Shown here: one piece after another, positions 1-6,487 of the stretch | Layout: the number at the start of each line of letters is the position of its first letter | How positions within the stretch are numbered: position 1 is the stretch's first letter | Assembly: GCA_021199695.1 (NCBI GenBank) | Contig: JAJQHP010000185.1 | Coordinates: 1-10,487 of the forward strand | Length of the DNA stretch: 10,487 nt | Source of the DNA: Clostridiales bacterium | GTDB taxonomy: Bacteria > Bacillota > Clostridia > Oscillospirales > Oscillospiraceae | Direction of reading: 5' to 3' | The notes under the pieces: generated by a model | What the model was told of the DNA's origin: nothing | Seen by the model: only the letters and a program-made list of their open reading frames with translations | The model's database searches: none | Position numbers and translations under genes: made by a program

Positions 1-2
1 GG

Positions 3-278
3 ATGAGTGAGACGATTCTGGCCAGCCTGATCTCTGCATTAGCGGCTCTCATCGGCTGCATGATAAACAATGCAGTCCAGGCCAGCGCACAGCGGAAACA
101 GGCGGACAAGACCACGGCTCTTATCACCTATCGGCTGGAGGAGCTGGAAAAGAAGGTGGGAAAGCACAATGAGGTCATCGAGCGAACCTACAAGCTGGAA
201 CAGCATGAGGCGGTGGTGGACGAGCAGATTAAAGTTGCCAACCACCGGATTGAGGATTTGGAGCAGGCAAAGAAGTGA
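3..278 (+). CDS. Small phage-type membrane/coiled-coil protein (holin-accessory-like)
   Basis: This 91-residue protein has one hydrophobic segment at about residues 4-24, followed by a charged, heptad-like helix from about residue 38 to the end that is rich in Glu, Lys and Leu. A short membrane anchor plus a coiled coil is the layout of small proteins encoded next to holins in Firmicutes prophages. XhlA-type proteins are comparable in size, but there the membrane segment lies at the other end, so I do not assign that family. The ATG lies two bases inside the window, so the ribosome binding site cannot be seen and a longer upstream start cannot be excluded. The next gene, a holin-like protein, supports a phage lysis-module origin. 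Its role is inferred from architecture and neighbourhood, not from a recognised catalytic motif. Confidence 0.7.
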   Translation: MSETILASLISALAALIGCMINNAVQASAQRKQADKTTALITYRLEELEKKVGKHNEVIERTYKLEQHEAVVDEQIKVANHRIEDLEQAKK

Positions 279-330
279 AACCATTTTGCGGATTCGCCGG
301 GGATTTGTACGAGTTGGGAGTGCGTGCGGC

Positions 331-377
331 ACCCCTCCACCGGCTAACGCCGGTCCCCCTCCCCTTTCAGGGGAGGT
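331..377. repeat. Double-hairpin intergenic repeat
   Basis: Two adjacent perfect hairpins are visible: a 6-bp stem (ACCGGC at 339-344 with GCCGGT at 349-354) and an 8-bp stem (CCTCCCCT at 358-365 with AGGGGAGG at 369-376, 3-nt loop). The pyrimidine-rich start followed by two tandem hairpins resembles REP-like palindromic units dispersed between genes in Oscillospiraceae. Membership of a dispersed family is from memory and not tested here. It follows the first gene's stop codon by about 50 nt, but there is no T-tract after it, so it is not a typical terminator. Confidence 0.55.
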
Positions 378-398
378 AAAAAGAGGAGATTTCATTTT

Positions 399-534
399 CT
401 CCCTCAGTCAGCTTCGCTGACAGCTCCCTCAAAGAGGGAGCCAAGGGATTTGCGTAGACCTCTAGCCTCCCTCTTTGAGGCGTCAGTGCCGCAAAGAGGT
501 AGAGGTGGCACGGCGTAAGGCGTGACGGAGGGAG
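399..534. repeat. Composite palindromic repeat element with imperfect terminal inverted repeats
   Basis: The left part holds two perfect hairpins: GTCAGC (407-412) with GCTGAC (416-421), and GCTCCCTC (423-430) with GAGGGAGC (434-441). The right part (about 466-534) carries a related unit in the opposite orientation: CCTCCCTCTTTGAGG (466-480) is close to the reverse complement of the left 8-bp hairpin region, and the end GTGACGGAGGGAG (522-534) pairs imperfectly with the start CTCCCTCAGTCAG (399-411). The result is a ~136-bp element with inverted ends and internal hairpins, like a non-autonomous palindromic element. It has no coding content and fills most of the 288-bp gap between the two phage-type genes, ending 32 bp before the second one. 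Confidence 0.6.
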
Positions 535-566
535 AAACCATATTATCAGAAAGGAAAGTGTAAAGT

Positions 567-791
567 ATGGAAGTCATTCTGGAAAAACTGAGCAGCCGAA
601 AGCTGTGGGCCGCCATCATCGGTGTGGTGGTGGGGGTCGCCCTGGCCTTCGGCGTGGACGGCGACAGCATCACCAGCGTAGCCGGTGCGGTCACCTCCCT
701 GGTGAGCGTGGTGACGTACATCCTGGCCGAGGCCAAGGTGGATGCCGCTGCGGTCAATCTGGGGACGGATGACAGCGGGGAGAAGGAGTAA
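567..791 (+). CDS. Holin-like small membrane protein (phage-type)
   Basis: The protein is 74 residues long. An amphipathic N-terminus (MEVILEKLSSRKLWA) leads into a hydrophobic segment at about residues 13-29, a short turn containing GVDGDS, and a second hydrophobic stretch at about residues 35-54. A soluble acidic tail (TDDSGEKE) ends the protein. The 'SSRKLWAAIIG ... VTSLVSVVTYILAEAKVDAAAV' pattern, here in abbreviated form, is one I associate with small holin-like proteins of Clostridia prophages. Two membrane passes would fit a class II-type holin that opens the membrane for an endolysin, but no endolysin gene lies downstream in the window. A purine-rich AAAGGAA about 11 nt upstream supports the start. 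The flanking repeats and missing neighbours suggest a decayed or rearranged phage module. Confidence 0.7.
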   Translation: MEVILEKLSSRKLWAAIIGVVVGVALAFGVDGDSITSVAGAVTSLVSVVTYILAEAKVDAAAVNLGTDDSGEKE

Positions 792-869
792 GAGAGGAAA
801 AATGGGGAGGCGGCTGTCCTCGGTCACGCCATACGGAGCGCGCCGGGACGCCTGCCGCCTCCCTCTCTT
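790..869. repeat. Long interrupted inverted repeat after the holin-like gene
   Basis: The right arm at 854-869 (GCCGCCTCCCTCTCTT) is complementary to two left blocks: AAGAGAGG (790-797) and GAGGCGGC (807-814), separated by an unpaired ~9-nt bulge. An extra 4-bp pairing (816-819 with 846-849) lies inside. It could end the upstream transcript as a stable stem, but no T-tract follows, so I do not call it a terminator. The right arm runs 2 nt into the -35 box of the promoter that follows. Confidence 0.4.
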
Positions 870-895
870 GACAGCTCCGGAAAAAATGGTACAAT
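868..895 (+). promoter_or_regulatory. Near-consensus sigma-A promoter for the DUF4317 gene
   Basis: A perfect -35 box TTGACA (868-873) is followed by a 16-nt spacer and the -10 box TACAAT (890-895), one mismatch from TATAAT. The spacer includes a run of six A residues just upstream of the -10 box. Transcription should start near 902, giving a leader of about 118 nt before the ATG at 1020. It is the best-matching promoter in the window. Confidence 0.75.
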
Positions 896-901
896 CTAAG
901 C

Positions 902-1019
902 CAGTGCGGAGCTGGCCTCCACAGTGGAGGTCAGCTCCGCCGACAGAATAGGGATTTCATGCGGCACAGTCCAGGCTTTCGTCCTGTTTCTGTGCCGTCC
1001 GTATGTGCAAGGAGGCACC
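902..1019 (+). promoter_or_regulatory. Structured 5' leader of the DUF4317 mRNA
   Basis: Three potential RNA stems are visible. The first is a 17-bp stem (906-922 with 924-940, one G-U pair; in practice about 14 bp with a 7-nt loop) that begins right at the predicted transcript start. The second pairs CGGCACAG (962-969) with CTGTGCCG (990-997) and has an inner CAGG/CCTG helix (972-975 with 983-986). The third is a 4-bp stem (GTGC 1005-1008 with GCAC 1015-1018) that places the Shine-Dalgarno AAGGAGG in and next to its loop. GTGCC at 992-996 could instead pair with GGCAC at 1014-1018, which would compete with the second stem. I recognise no known riboswitch class. The first stem could equally be a DNA operator, since it lies just downstream of the -10 box. 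Confidence 0.5.
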
Positions 1020-2150
1020 ATGAACGAAAAGGAAGTCGCTGAGCTGCGCCGCCGCTTCAAAGCGGACCGGAGCAATATCACCCATGTGCGGGGATGCTAT
1101 GTCAACGACAAACAGGAGATCATCTCCGAATTTGACCAGCCCATCTCCATGCTCAGCCAGGACGAGGGGGAGTGGCTGCTGGGCATCCTCCGCAAGACCC
1201 TGTCCGGGACGCTGGGCAAGCAGCTGTTGGACATCCGCTTTGACACCCGGCAGGTGGCGGAGGGGGAGGAGCACGGGCTGCTGATGAAGCTCCGTGACTC
1301 TCAGCTGAAGGACGAGGAGGCGGTACAGACCTTTTTCCAGCGGGCCATCGGCTCCCTGGAGTTGGAGGGGAATTATATGATCCTTCTGGCCAGCGACGCC
1401 TACGATGTACCCTATCGCTCCAAGGATGGGGACCGGCAGGAGGACGCCTCCGAGGAGGTGTACCGCTACATCCTGTGCAGCGTCTGCCCGGTGAAGCAGA
1501 CCAAGCCCGCCCTGACCTACTCCGCCCATGAGAATCTGTTCCACCATCTGGCGGTGGACTGGGTGGTGTCCGCACCGGCCACCGGGTTCCTTTTCCCCGC
1601 TTTTGATGACCGGAGCACCAATCTGTACGACGCCCTTCTCTACACAAAGGATATCGCAGATACTCGACCCGCCTTTGTAGACGCTGTCTTTCGTCAGACC
1701 CCGCCCATGGCGGCGGCGGTGCAGATGGAGACCTTCCAGAGCGTTATGGGGGAGGCCCTGGAGGAAGATTGCAGCTATCAGGTGGTGGAGACGGTGAACG
1801 ACCAGCTCCGGGACATGATCGCCGAGCATAAGCTGAATAAGGAGGAGGAGCCCCTGACCGTGTCCCAGGGTGTGGTGACGGCGGTCCTCCGCTCCAGCGG
1901 CGTGGAGGAGGAGCGGGTGGAGCGCTTCGCCGCCCGATATGACGAGGCCTTCGGCCCCGGGGCGGAGCTGAGCCCCCGGAACCTGGTGGATACCCGGCAG
2001 CTGGAGATCAGGACCCCGGACGTGACCATCCGGGTGGACCCCCTGAAAAGCGAGCTGGTGGAGACAAAGGTCATCGGCGGCATCCCCTATATCCTCATCC
2101 GGGCGGACGACGGCGTGGAGGTGGACGGGGTGCCCGTCACCATCGTATGA
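1020..2150 (+). CDS. DUF4317 family protein
   Basis: This 376-residue protein matches the DUF4317 family as I recall it, a conserved cytoplasmic protein of unknown function common in Clostridia. Family-like stretches include the start (MNEKEVAELRRRFKADRSNI), HVRGCYVN at residues 22-29, the TLSGTLGKQLLDI region at 60-72, LRDSQLKDEEAVQTFFQ at 91-107, and LEGNYMILLASDAYDVPYR at 115-133. The C-terminal part is acidic and ends in a short strand-rich segment. No signal peptide, membrane segment or catalytic motif is evident. The reading frame stays open upstream to 924, but the ATG at 1020 is chosen because AAGGAGG (1009-1015) lies at ideal spacing and because the family start is here; the upstream part falls in the leader hairpins. 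It has its own strong promoter and appears monocistronic. The function is unknown, and I do not infer one from the phage-type neighbours. Confidence 0.9.
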   Translation: MNEKEVAELRRRFKADRSNITHVRGCYVNDKQEIISEFDQPISMLSQDEGEWLLGILRKTLSGTLGKQLLDIRFDTRQVAEGEEHGLLMKLRDSQLKDEEAVQTFFQRAIGSLELEGNYMILLASDAYDVPYRSKDGDRQEDASEEVYRYILCSVCPVKQTKPALTYSAHENLFHHLAVDWVVSAPATGFLFPAFDDRSTNLYDALLYTKDIADTRPAFVDAVFRQTPPMAAAVQMETFQSVMGEALEEDCSYQVVETVNDQLRDMIAEHKLNKEEEPLTVSQGVVTAVLRSSGVEEERVERFAARYDEAFGPGAELSPRNLVDTRQLEIRTPDVTIRVDPLKSELVETKVIGGIPYILIRADDGVEVDGVPVTIV

Positions 2151-2262
2151 GAAGCAAGTTATTTCTGATAATCATTCGCAAAACAGCCTGATATGGTGAA
2201 AAATTATCCAAAATGACTAAAATAACCGTGAAAAACTGTGCTTATTTATCCCCTTTTTGTAA

Positions 2263-2291
2263 TTGTGCCGGAACCGGGAATGCGATAAAAT
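2263..2291 (+). promoter_or_regulatory. Putative promoter of the BMP ABC-transporter operon
   Basis: A weak -35 box TTGTGC (2263-2268), a 17-nt spacer and a -10 box TAAAAT (2286-2291) lie about 100 nt upstream of the lipoprotein start. The surrounding 2151-2391 gap is clearly more AT-rich than the genes on either side. CCGG-N2-CCGG (2268-2277) sits in the spacer, and AACCGG-GAAT-like motifs recur at 2272-2284 and 2346-2357, which could be operator half-sites. The leader also has a 6-bp stem (TTACAG 2304-2309 with CTGTAA 2323-2328). I could not fit the conserved core of a purine riboswitch. Confidence 0.45.
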
Positions 2292-2391
2292 AGAAGCAGG
2301 TCCTTACAGGATGGATACCGTTCTGTAACAAACCGTGCAGGAAGAAACCGGAATACGTCAAGCCACAATGCAATGCAAGGAGGAAAGCATC

Positions 2392-3744
2392 ATGAAAAAA
2401 CTGTTTGCGCTGATCCTGAGCCTGGCAATGGTACTGTCCCTGACCGCCTGCGGCGGAAGCGGCGATACCGACACCACCGGCGACACCGCCACTGACGACA
2501 CCACCACTTCCGACGAGTCCACCGCCGGGGACACCGACGCTGCCGAGGAGAACGGCGACGAGGCCGACGAGACTTCCACCGACGAGACAGCGTCCTACGA
2601 TGTGTCCGAGCTGAAGATCGGCCTGATCTGCGTCGAGGATGAGCAGTCCGGCTACGACGCCGCCCACATCAACGGTCTGACCGAGGCCTGCCAGGAGCTG
2701 GGCATTGATGTGGACAGTCAGGTTACCTTCGTCTACAACATTGGCGAGGATGAGGAGTGCTATGACACCGCCGTTGACCTGGCAGAGGCCGGGTGCGACA
2801 TCATCATCTCCGACTCCTATGGTCATCAGTCCTATATGCTCCAGGCTGCCCAGGAGTACAGCGACATCATCTTCATCGCTGACACCGGCGACATGGCCAA
2901 TCAGGTGGGCTTGGACAACTACAAGAACCTGTTCACCTATGTCTATCAGTCCCGCTACGTCTCCGGCGTGGTGGCCGGCATGAAGATCGCCGAGCTGGTG
3001 GAGAACGGCGAGCTGACCGAGGACAACTATGACGCCGACGGCAACGTCCTGGTGGGCTATGTGGGCGCCTATCCCTATGCCGAGGTGGTCTCCGGCTACA
3101 CCGCCTTCTACCTGGGCATCAAGAGCGTCTATCCCGACGTGTCCATGCAGGTGCAGTACACCAACTCCTGGTATGACTGGACCGGCGAGTATGAGGCCGC
3201 CAACACCCTGATGGCCAACGGCTGCGTCATCATCGGCCAGCACGCCGACTCCACCGGCGCGCCCTCCGCTGTCCAGGCCGCCTATGAGAGCGGCTCCACC
3301 GTGTTCTGTGTGGGCTACAACATCGATATGCTCACCTCCGCCCCCGACACCGCTCTGACCTCCGCCCAGAACAACTGGTCCGTCATCTACCGTGAGACCC
3401 TGGAGTCCTATCTCTCCGGCGCTGGCATCCCCACCGACTTCGCTGCCGGTTATGCAGACGGCGCTGTCCAGATCTCCGCCCTCGGCCCCGCCTGCGCCGA
3501 CGGCACTGAGGAGAAGGTCGCCGAGGTAGAGGCCGCTCTGACCGACGGCTCCCTCCAGGTGTTCGACGTGTCCACCTTCACCATCGACGGTGTGAACCCC
3601 ACCTCCATCCTCATCGACATGGATCTGGACTATACCGGCGAGACGGAAGGCGTGGTTGACGGTGTGTTCCAGGAGTCCGTCCTCCGCTCCGCGCCCGGCT
3701 TCGAGGCCCGGATCGACGGCATTACCGAGCTGAACAACGGCTGA
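2392..3744 (+). CDS. BMP family ABC transporter substrate-binding lipoprotein
   Basis: This 450-residue extracytoplasmic binding protein captures the ligand for the importer encoded downstream. A lipoprotein signal peptide occupies residues 1-19 (MKKLFALILSLAMVLSLTA), with the lipidated cysteine at C20 in the lipobox LTAC. Residues 21 to about 69 form a very acidic Asp/Thr/Glu/Ser linker without hydrophobic residues. The Bmp/PnrA-type fold follows from KIGLIC (75-80), with alternating strands and helices and the segments CDIIISDSYGHQSYM, IFIADTGD and GQHADSTGAPSAVQAA. Known family members bind purine nucleosides (PnrA; NupN/YufN in Bacillus), although some bind other ligands such as riboflavin (RfuA). 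The ligand here is therefore inferred. The ATG is chosen for AAGGAGG (2377-2383) 8 nt upstream and for the signal peptide; the frame is open further upstream without support. It is the first gene of the operon, followed by an attenuator-like hairpin. Confidence 0.92.
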   Translation: MKKLFALILSLAMVLSLTACGGSGDTDTTGDTATDDTTTSDESTAGDTDAAEENGDEADETSTDETASYDVSELKIGLICVEDEQSGYDAAHINGLTEACQELGIDVDSQVTFVYNIGEDEECYDTAVDLAEAGCDIIISDSYGHQSYMLQAAQEYSDIIFIADTGDMANQVGLDNYKNLFTYVYQSRYVSGVVAGMKIAELVENGELTEDNYDADGNVLVGYVGAYPYAEVVSGYTAFYLGIKSVYPDVSMQVQYTNSWYDWTGEYEAANTLMANGCVIIGQHADSTGAPSAVQAAYESGSTVFCVGYNIDMLTSAPDTALTSAQNNWSVIYRETLESYLSGAGIPTDFAAGYADGAVQISALGPACADGTEEKVAEVEAALTDGSLQVFDVSTFTIDGVNPTSILIDMDLDYTGETEGVVDGVFQESVLRSAPGFEARIDGITELNNG

Positions 3745-3758
3745 TTGAGTGACCCCGA

Positions 3759-3800
3759 CCAGAGGGGCTGCCCTCCGGGGCGGCTCCCTCTGGCCTTTTC
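3759..3800 (+). terminator. Intra-operon terminator/attenuator-like hairpin after the binding-protein gene
   Basis: CCAGAGGG (3759-3766) pairs with CCCTCTGG (3786-3793), continued inward by a G-U pair and by GCCC/GGGC (3770-3773 with 3778-3781) around a TCCG tetraloop. The stem is followed by CCTTTTCATTTCTTT. Lying in the 95-nt gap between the lipoprotein and ATPase genes, it probably lets only part of the transcription through, keeping the binding protein in excess over the membrane parts, as is common for such importers. The T-tract is interrupted, so termination is likely incomplete; it may also act as a 3' stabiliser for the first gene's mRNA. Confidence 0.6.
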
Positions 3801-3839
3801 ATTTCTTTCCCCACACTGACCTGACAGAGAGGAAACGCC

Positions 3840-5384
3840 ATGGAACAAAATACAGCCATTGCGCTGCGGCATATCACCAAGACCTTCGGCAAGGTGGTGG
3901 CCAATCACGACATCAGTATGGACATTCGCCGGGGCGAGGTGCTTTCTCTGCTGGGAGAGAACGGCAGCGGCAAGACCACCCTGATGAATATGCTGGCGGG
4001 CATTTATTTCCCTGACCAGGGGGAGATTTTGGTGGACGGCAAGCCGGTGACCATCGCCTCTCCCCGGGACGCCTTTCAATACGGCATCGGCATGGTGCAT
4101 CAGCACTTCAAGCTGGTGGATATCTTCACCGCTGCTGAGAACATCGTCCTGGGGCTGGAGGAGTCGGGCGGGCTGGACTTAAAAGCCGCTGCCGCCCGGA
4201 TACGGGAGATCAGCGACCGGTACGGGTTTGAGATCGACCCGGACAAAAAGGTGTACGATATGTCCGTCTCGGAAAAGCAGACGGTGGAGATCGTCAAGGT
4301 GCTCTACCGGGGGGCGGACATCCTGATTTTGGATGAGCCCACCGCCGTGCTCACCCCCCAGGAGACGGACCGCCTGTTCGAGGTCATGCGAAATATGCGC
4401 GCCGACGGCAAGGCCCTGATCATCATCACCCACAAGCTCCATGAGGTCATGGAGATCTCCGACCGGGTGGCAGTGCTGCGGAAGGGGGAGTATATCGGGG
4501 ACGTGGCCACGGGGGAGACCGACCCCCAGAAGCTCACCGACATGATGGTGGGCCACGCCACCTCCCTGAACATCGACCGGCCGGAGCCGGTGAACCCCAC
4601 CCCCCGGCTGGAGGTCAGGGACCTGACGGTGTATGACAGCATGGGGGTCAAGCGGCTGGACCATCTGACCTTTACCGCCATGGGCGGGGAGATACTGGGC
4701 ATCGCCGGTATCGCCGGCTCCGGACAGAAGGAGCTGCTGGAGGCCATTGCGGGCCTTCAGGACATCACAAAGGGGGCCTCCATCCTCTACCATCCGGCGG
4801 AGGGCGACGGGTCTCCTATGGAGCTGGTGGGGAAAACGCCCCGCCAGATCAGCCAGGCGGGGGTGTCCCTGGCCTTCGTTCCCGAGGACCGGCTGGGCAT
4901 GGGCCTGGTGGGGTCCCTGGGCATGAGCGGCAATATGCTCCTGCGGAGCTACCGCAGCGGCAGAGGCTTTTTCACCGACCGGAAATCTCCGGAGCGGCTG
5001 GCCCAGAGTGTGAAGCAGGAGCTGGAGGTAGTCACCCCCAGCACCAGCTTCCCGGTGCGCCGTCTCTCCGGCGGCAACGTGCAGAAGGTGCTGGTGGGCC
5101 GGGAGATCGCTCAGGAGCCGTCGGTGCTCATGACCGCCTACGCCGTCCGGGGCCTGGACATCAACACCTCCTACACCATCTACCGCCTGCTCACGGAGCA
5201 AAAGGAGAAGGGCGTGGCGGTGATCTACGTGGGCGAGGACCTGGACGTGCTGCTGGAGCTGTGTGACCGCATCCTGGTGCTCTGCGGCGGACAGATCAGC
5301 GGTATTGTGGACGCCCGGACCACCACGAAAAAGGAAGTCGGTCTGCTGATGACCAAATTCCGGAAGGAGGGGGCAGAGGGATGA
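3840..5384 (+). CDS. BMP-type ABC importer ATPase with two fused nucleotide-binding domains
   Basis: This 514-residue protein powers the importer. It has two ABC domains in tandem, like the NupO/YufO and RbsA-type ATPases. Domain 1 (about 5-240) has Walker A GENGSGKTT (39-47), a Q-loop glutamine (Q88), the divergent signature SVSEKQ (142-147), Walker B ILILDEP (161-167) and H-loop H198. Domain 2 (about 255-505) has a degenerate Walker A (GIAGSGQKE, where Q296 takes the lysine position), an intact LSGG signature (409-412), a degenerate Walker B in which A433-Y434 replace the usual Asp-Glu, and E466 in place of the switch histidine. The site made from Walker A1 and signature 2 is therefore complete and the other is not, as is usual in this family. 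A GAGAGGA sequence 6-7 nt upstream supports the start. The stop overlaps the first permease start by 4 nt (ATGA), implying translational coupling. Confidence 0.95.
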   Translation: MEQNTAIALRHITKTFGKVVANHDISMDIRRGEVLSLLGENGSGKTTLMNMLAGIYFPDQGEILVDGKPVTIASPRDAFQYGIGMVHQHFKLVDIFTAAENIVLGLEESGGLDLKAAAARIREISDRYGFEIDPDKKVYDMSVSEKQTVEIVKVLYRGADILILDEPTAVLTPQETDRLFEVMRNMRADGKALIIITHKLHEVMEISDRVAVLRKGEYIGDVATGETDPQKLTDMMVGHATSLNIDRPEPVNPTPRLEVRDLTVYDSMGVKRLDHLTFTAMGGEILGIAGIAGSGQKELLEAIAGLQDITKGASILYHPAEGDGSPMELVGKTPRQISQAGVSLAFVPEDRLGMGLVGSLGMSGNMLLRSYRSGRGFFTDRKSPERLAQSVKQELEVVTPSTSFPVRRLSGGNVQKVLVGREIAQEPSVLMTAYAVRGLDINTSYTIYRLLTEQKEKGVAVIYVGEDLDVLLELCDRILVLCGGQISGIVDARTTTKKEVGLLMTKFRKEGAEG

Positions 5385-6487
5385 GCAGAGAAAAACACGC
5401 CCACGAGCCGTGGGTACGCATCGTCAAGCGGGACGGCATCGCCCGGCCCAAGGCCTACGGCATCCGTATCCTGGCCGTTCTCCTGTCCCTGGTGGTCAGC
5501 GGCGTCTTTATCTACGCCATCACCGGACTGAACCCCATGGACATCTACGAGGCCATGTGGGAGGGCGCCTTCGGCACCAGCCGCCGGAGCTGGGTCACGG
5601 TCCGGGACGCTATGATGCTGCTCTGCATCGGCATCGGCCTGGCCCCGGCCTTTAAGATGAAATTCTGGAATGTGGGCGCCGAGGGGCAGATCCTCATCGG
5701 CGGCATCATGACCGCCGGTATCATGCGCATGGTGGGGGACTCCATCCCCACTCCGGCGCTGCTGGTGATTATGGCGGTTGTCAGCCTGGCTGCGGGGGCT
5801 GCCTGGGGCGTCGTCCCCGCCGTGTTCAAGGCCTACTGGAACACCAACGAGACCCTGTTCACTCTGATGATGAACTACGTGGCCATCCAGCTCACCAGTT
5901 ACTGCGTCTCCCTGTGGGAGAATCCCATCGGCTCCAACACGGTGGGCATTATCAACCAGACCACCCAGGCGGGCTGGTTCCCGGCCATCTTCGGCCAGAG
6001 CTACAGCCTGAACGTCATCCTGGTGCTGATTTTGACGGTGGGGATGTACCTCTACCTGAAATACTCCAAGCAGGGGTATGAGATCACCGTGGTGGGCGAT
6101 TCGGAGAACACCGCCCGGTACGCCGGTATCAGCGTGAAGAAGGTCACCATCCGGACCATGGCGATCTCCGGGGCCATCTGCGCCTTTGCGGGTTTTATCG
6201 CCGTGGCCGGCTCCAGCCACACCATCTCCACCACTACGGCGGGAGGCCGGGGCTTTACCGCCATTATCGTGGCCTGGCTGGCCCAGTTCAACTCCTTCGT
6301 CATGGTGCTCATCTCCTTCCTGCTGGTCTTTCTGGAGAAGGGAGCCACCCAGATCGCCTCTCAGTTCAACCTGAACGACTATGCCTCGGAGGTCATCACC
6401 GGCATTATCCTGTTCTTCATCTTGGGCAGCGAGTTCTTTATCAACTACCGGCTGGTATTCCGGGGAAAGGAGCGTGAGGGAAAATGA
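5381..6487 (+). CDS. BMP-type ABC transporter permease, first subunit (NupP/YufP-like)
   Basis: This 368-residue integral membrane protein belongs to the BPD_transp_2 permease family and forms half of the transport channel. A basic cytoplasmic N-terminus (1-26) is followed by multiple membrane segments, with hydrophobic stretches near 28-49, 77-92, 103-118, 124-148, 158-178, 208-228, 259-278, 291-319 and 336-356. Family landmarks are WNVGAEGQILIGG (96-108), NETLFTLMMNYVA (156-168), and the ATPase-docking loop around VVGDSENTARYAGI (237-250), the counterpart of the EAA loop. The ATGA overlaps at both ends (5381-5384 and 6484-6487) show a tightly coupled operon. At 368 residues it is the longer of the two permeases, as usual for this arrangement. 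Substrate specificity follows the binding protein and is only inferred. Confidence 0.94.
   Translation: MSREKHAHEPWVRIVKRDGIARPKAYGIRILAVLLSLVVSGVFIYAITGLNPMDIYEAMWEGAFGTSRRSWVTVRDAMMLLCIGIGLAPAFKMKFWNVGAEGQILIGGIMTAGIMRMVGDSIPTPALLVIMAVVSLAAGAAWGVVPAVFKAYWNTNETLFTLMMNYVAIQLTSYCVSLWENPIGSNTVGIINQTTQAGWFPAIFGQSYSLNVILVLILTVGMYLYLKYSKQGYEITVVGDSENTARYAGISVKKVTIRTMAISGAICAFAGFIAVAGSSHTISTTTAGGRGFTAIIVAWLAQFNSFVMVLISFLLVFLEKGATQIASQFNLNDYASEVITGIILFFILGSEFFINYRLVFRGKEREGK

Noticed and set aside
399..534. CRISPR-like array suggested by repeated hairpins
   Set aside because: The units are inverted and unequal, with no regular repeat-spacer periodicity and no cas genes nearby.
906..940. Strong 17-bp hairpin considered as a terminator
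   Set aside because: No T-tract follows (CGACAGAATAGG), and it lies immediately downstream of a near-consensus promoter, so a leader or operator role fits better.
957..1829. A 290-codon minus-strand frame opposite the DUF4317 gene
   Set aside because: Low-complexity translation and full overlap with a well-supported gene carrying a promoter and ribosome binding site.
2219..2258. Possible terminator after the DUF4317 gene (AAATAA...TTATTT followed by CCCCTTTTTG)
   Set aside because: The stem is AT-only at its base with mismatches and G-U pairs inside; too weak to call.
2311..2328. Mini-ORF (ATG to TAA, five codons) in the BMP operon leader as a regulatory peptide
   Set aside because: No convincing ribosome binding site and no distinctive codon content; frames this short are expected by chance.
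2298..2391. Purine riboswitch in the leader of the BMP operon, expected from its possible nucleoside substrate
   Set aside because: The conserved three-way-junction core could not be placed; only a 6-bp stem and recurring ACCG motifs are visible.
2242..3243. A 333-codon open frame on the minus strand opposite the BMP lipoprotein gene
   Set aside because: It mirrors the codon pattern of the real gene, has a low-complexity Gly/Val/Leu-rich translation, and lacks a ribosome binding site; the plus-strand frame has a signal peptide and family motifs.
4179..5201. Long minus-strand open frame opposite the ABC ATPase, and similar ones opposite the permeases (5225-6490, 6742-7773)
   Set aside because: Stop-free antisense frames are expected in GC-rich genes with biased codons. 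Their translations are His/Gly/Asp/Pro-rich without domains.
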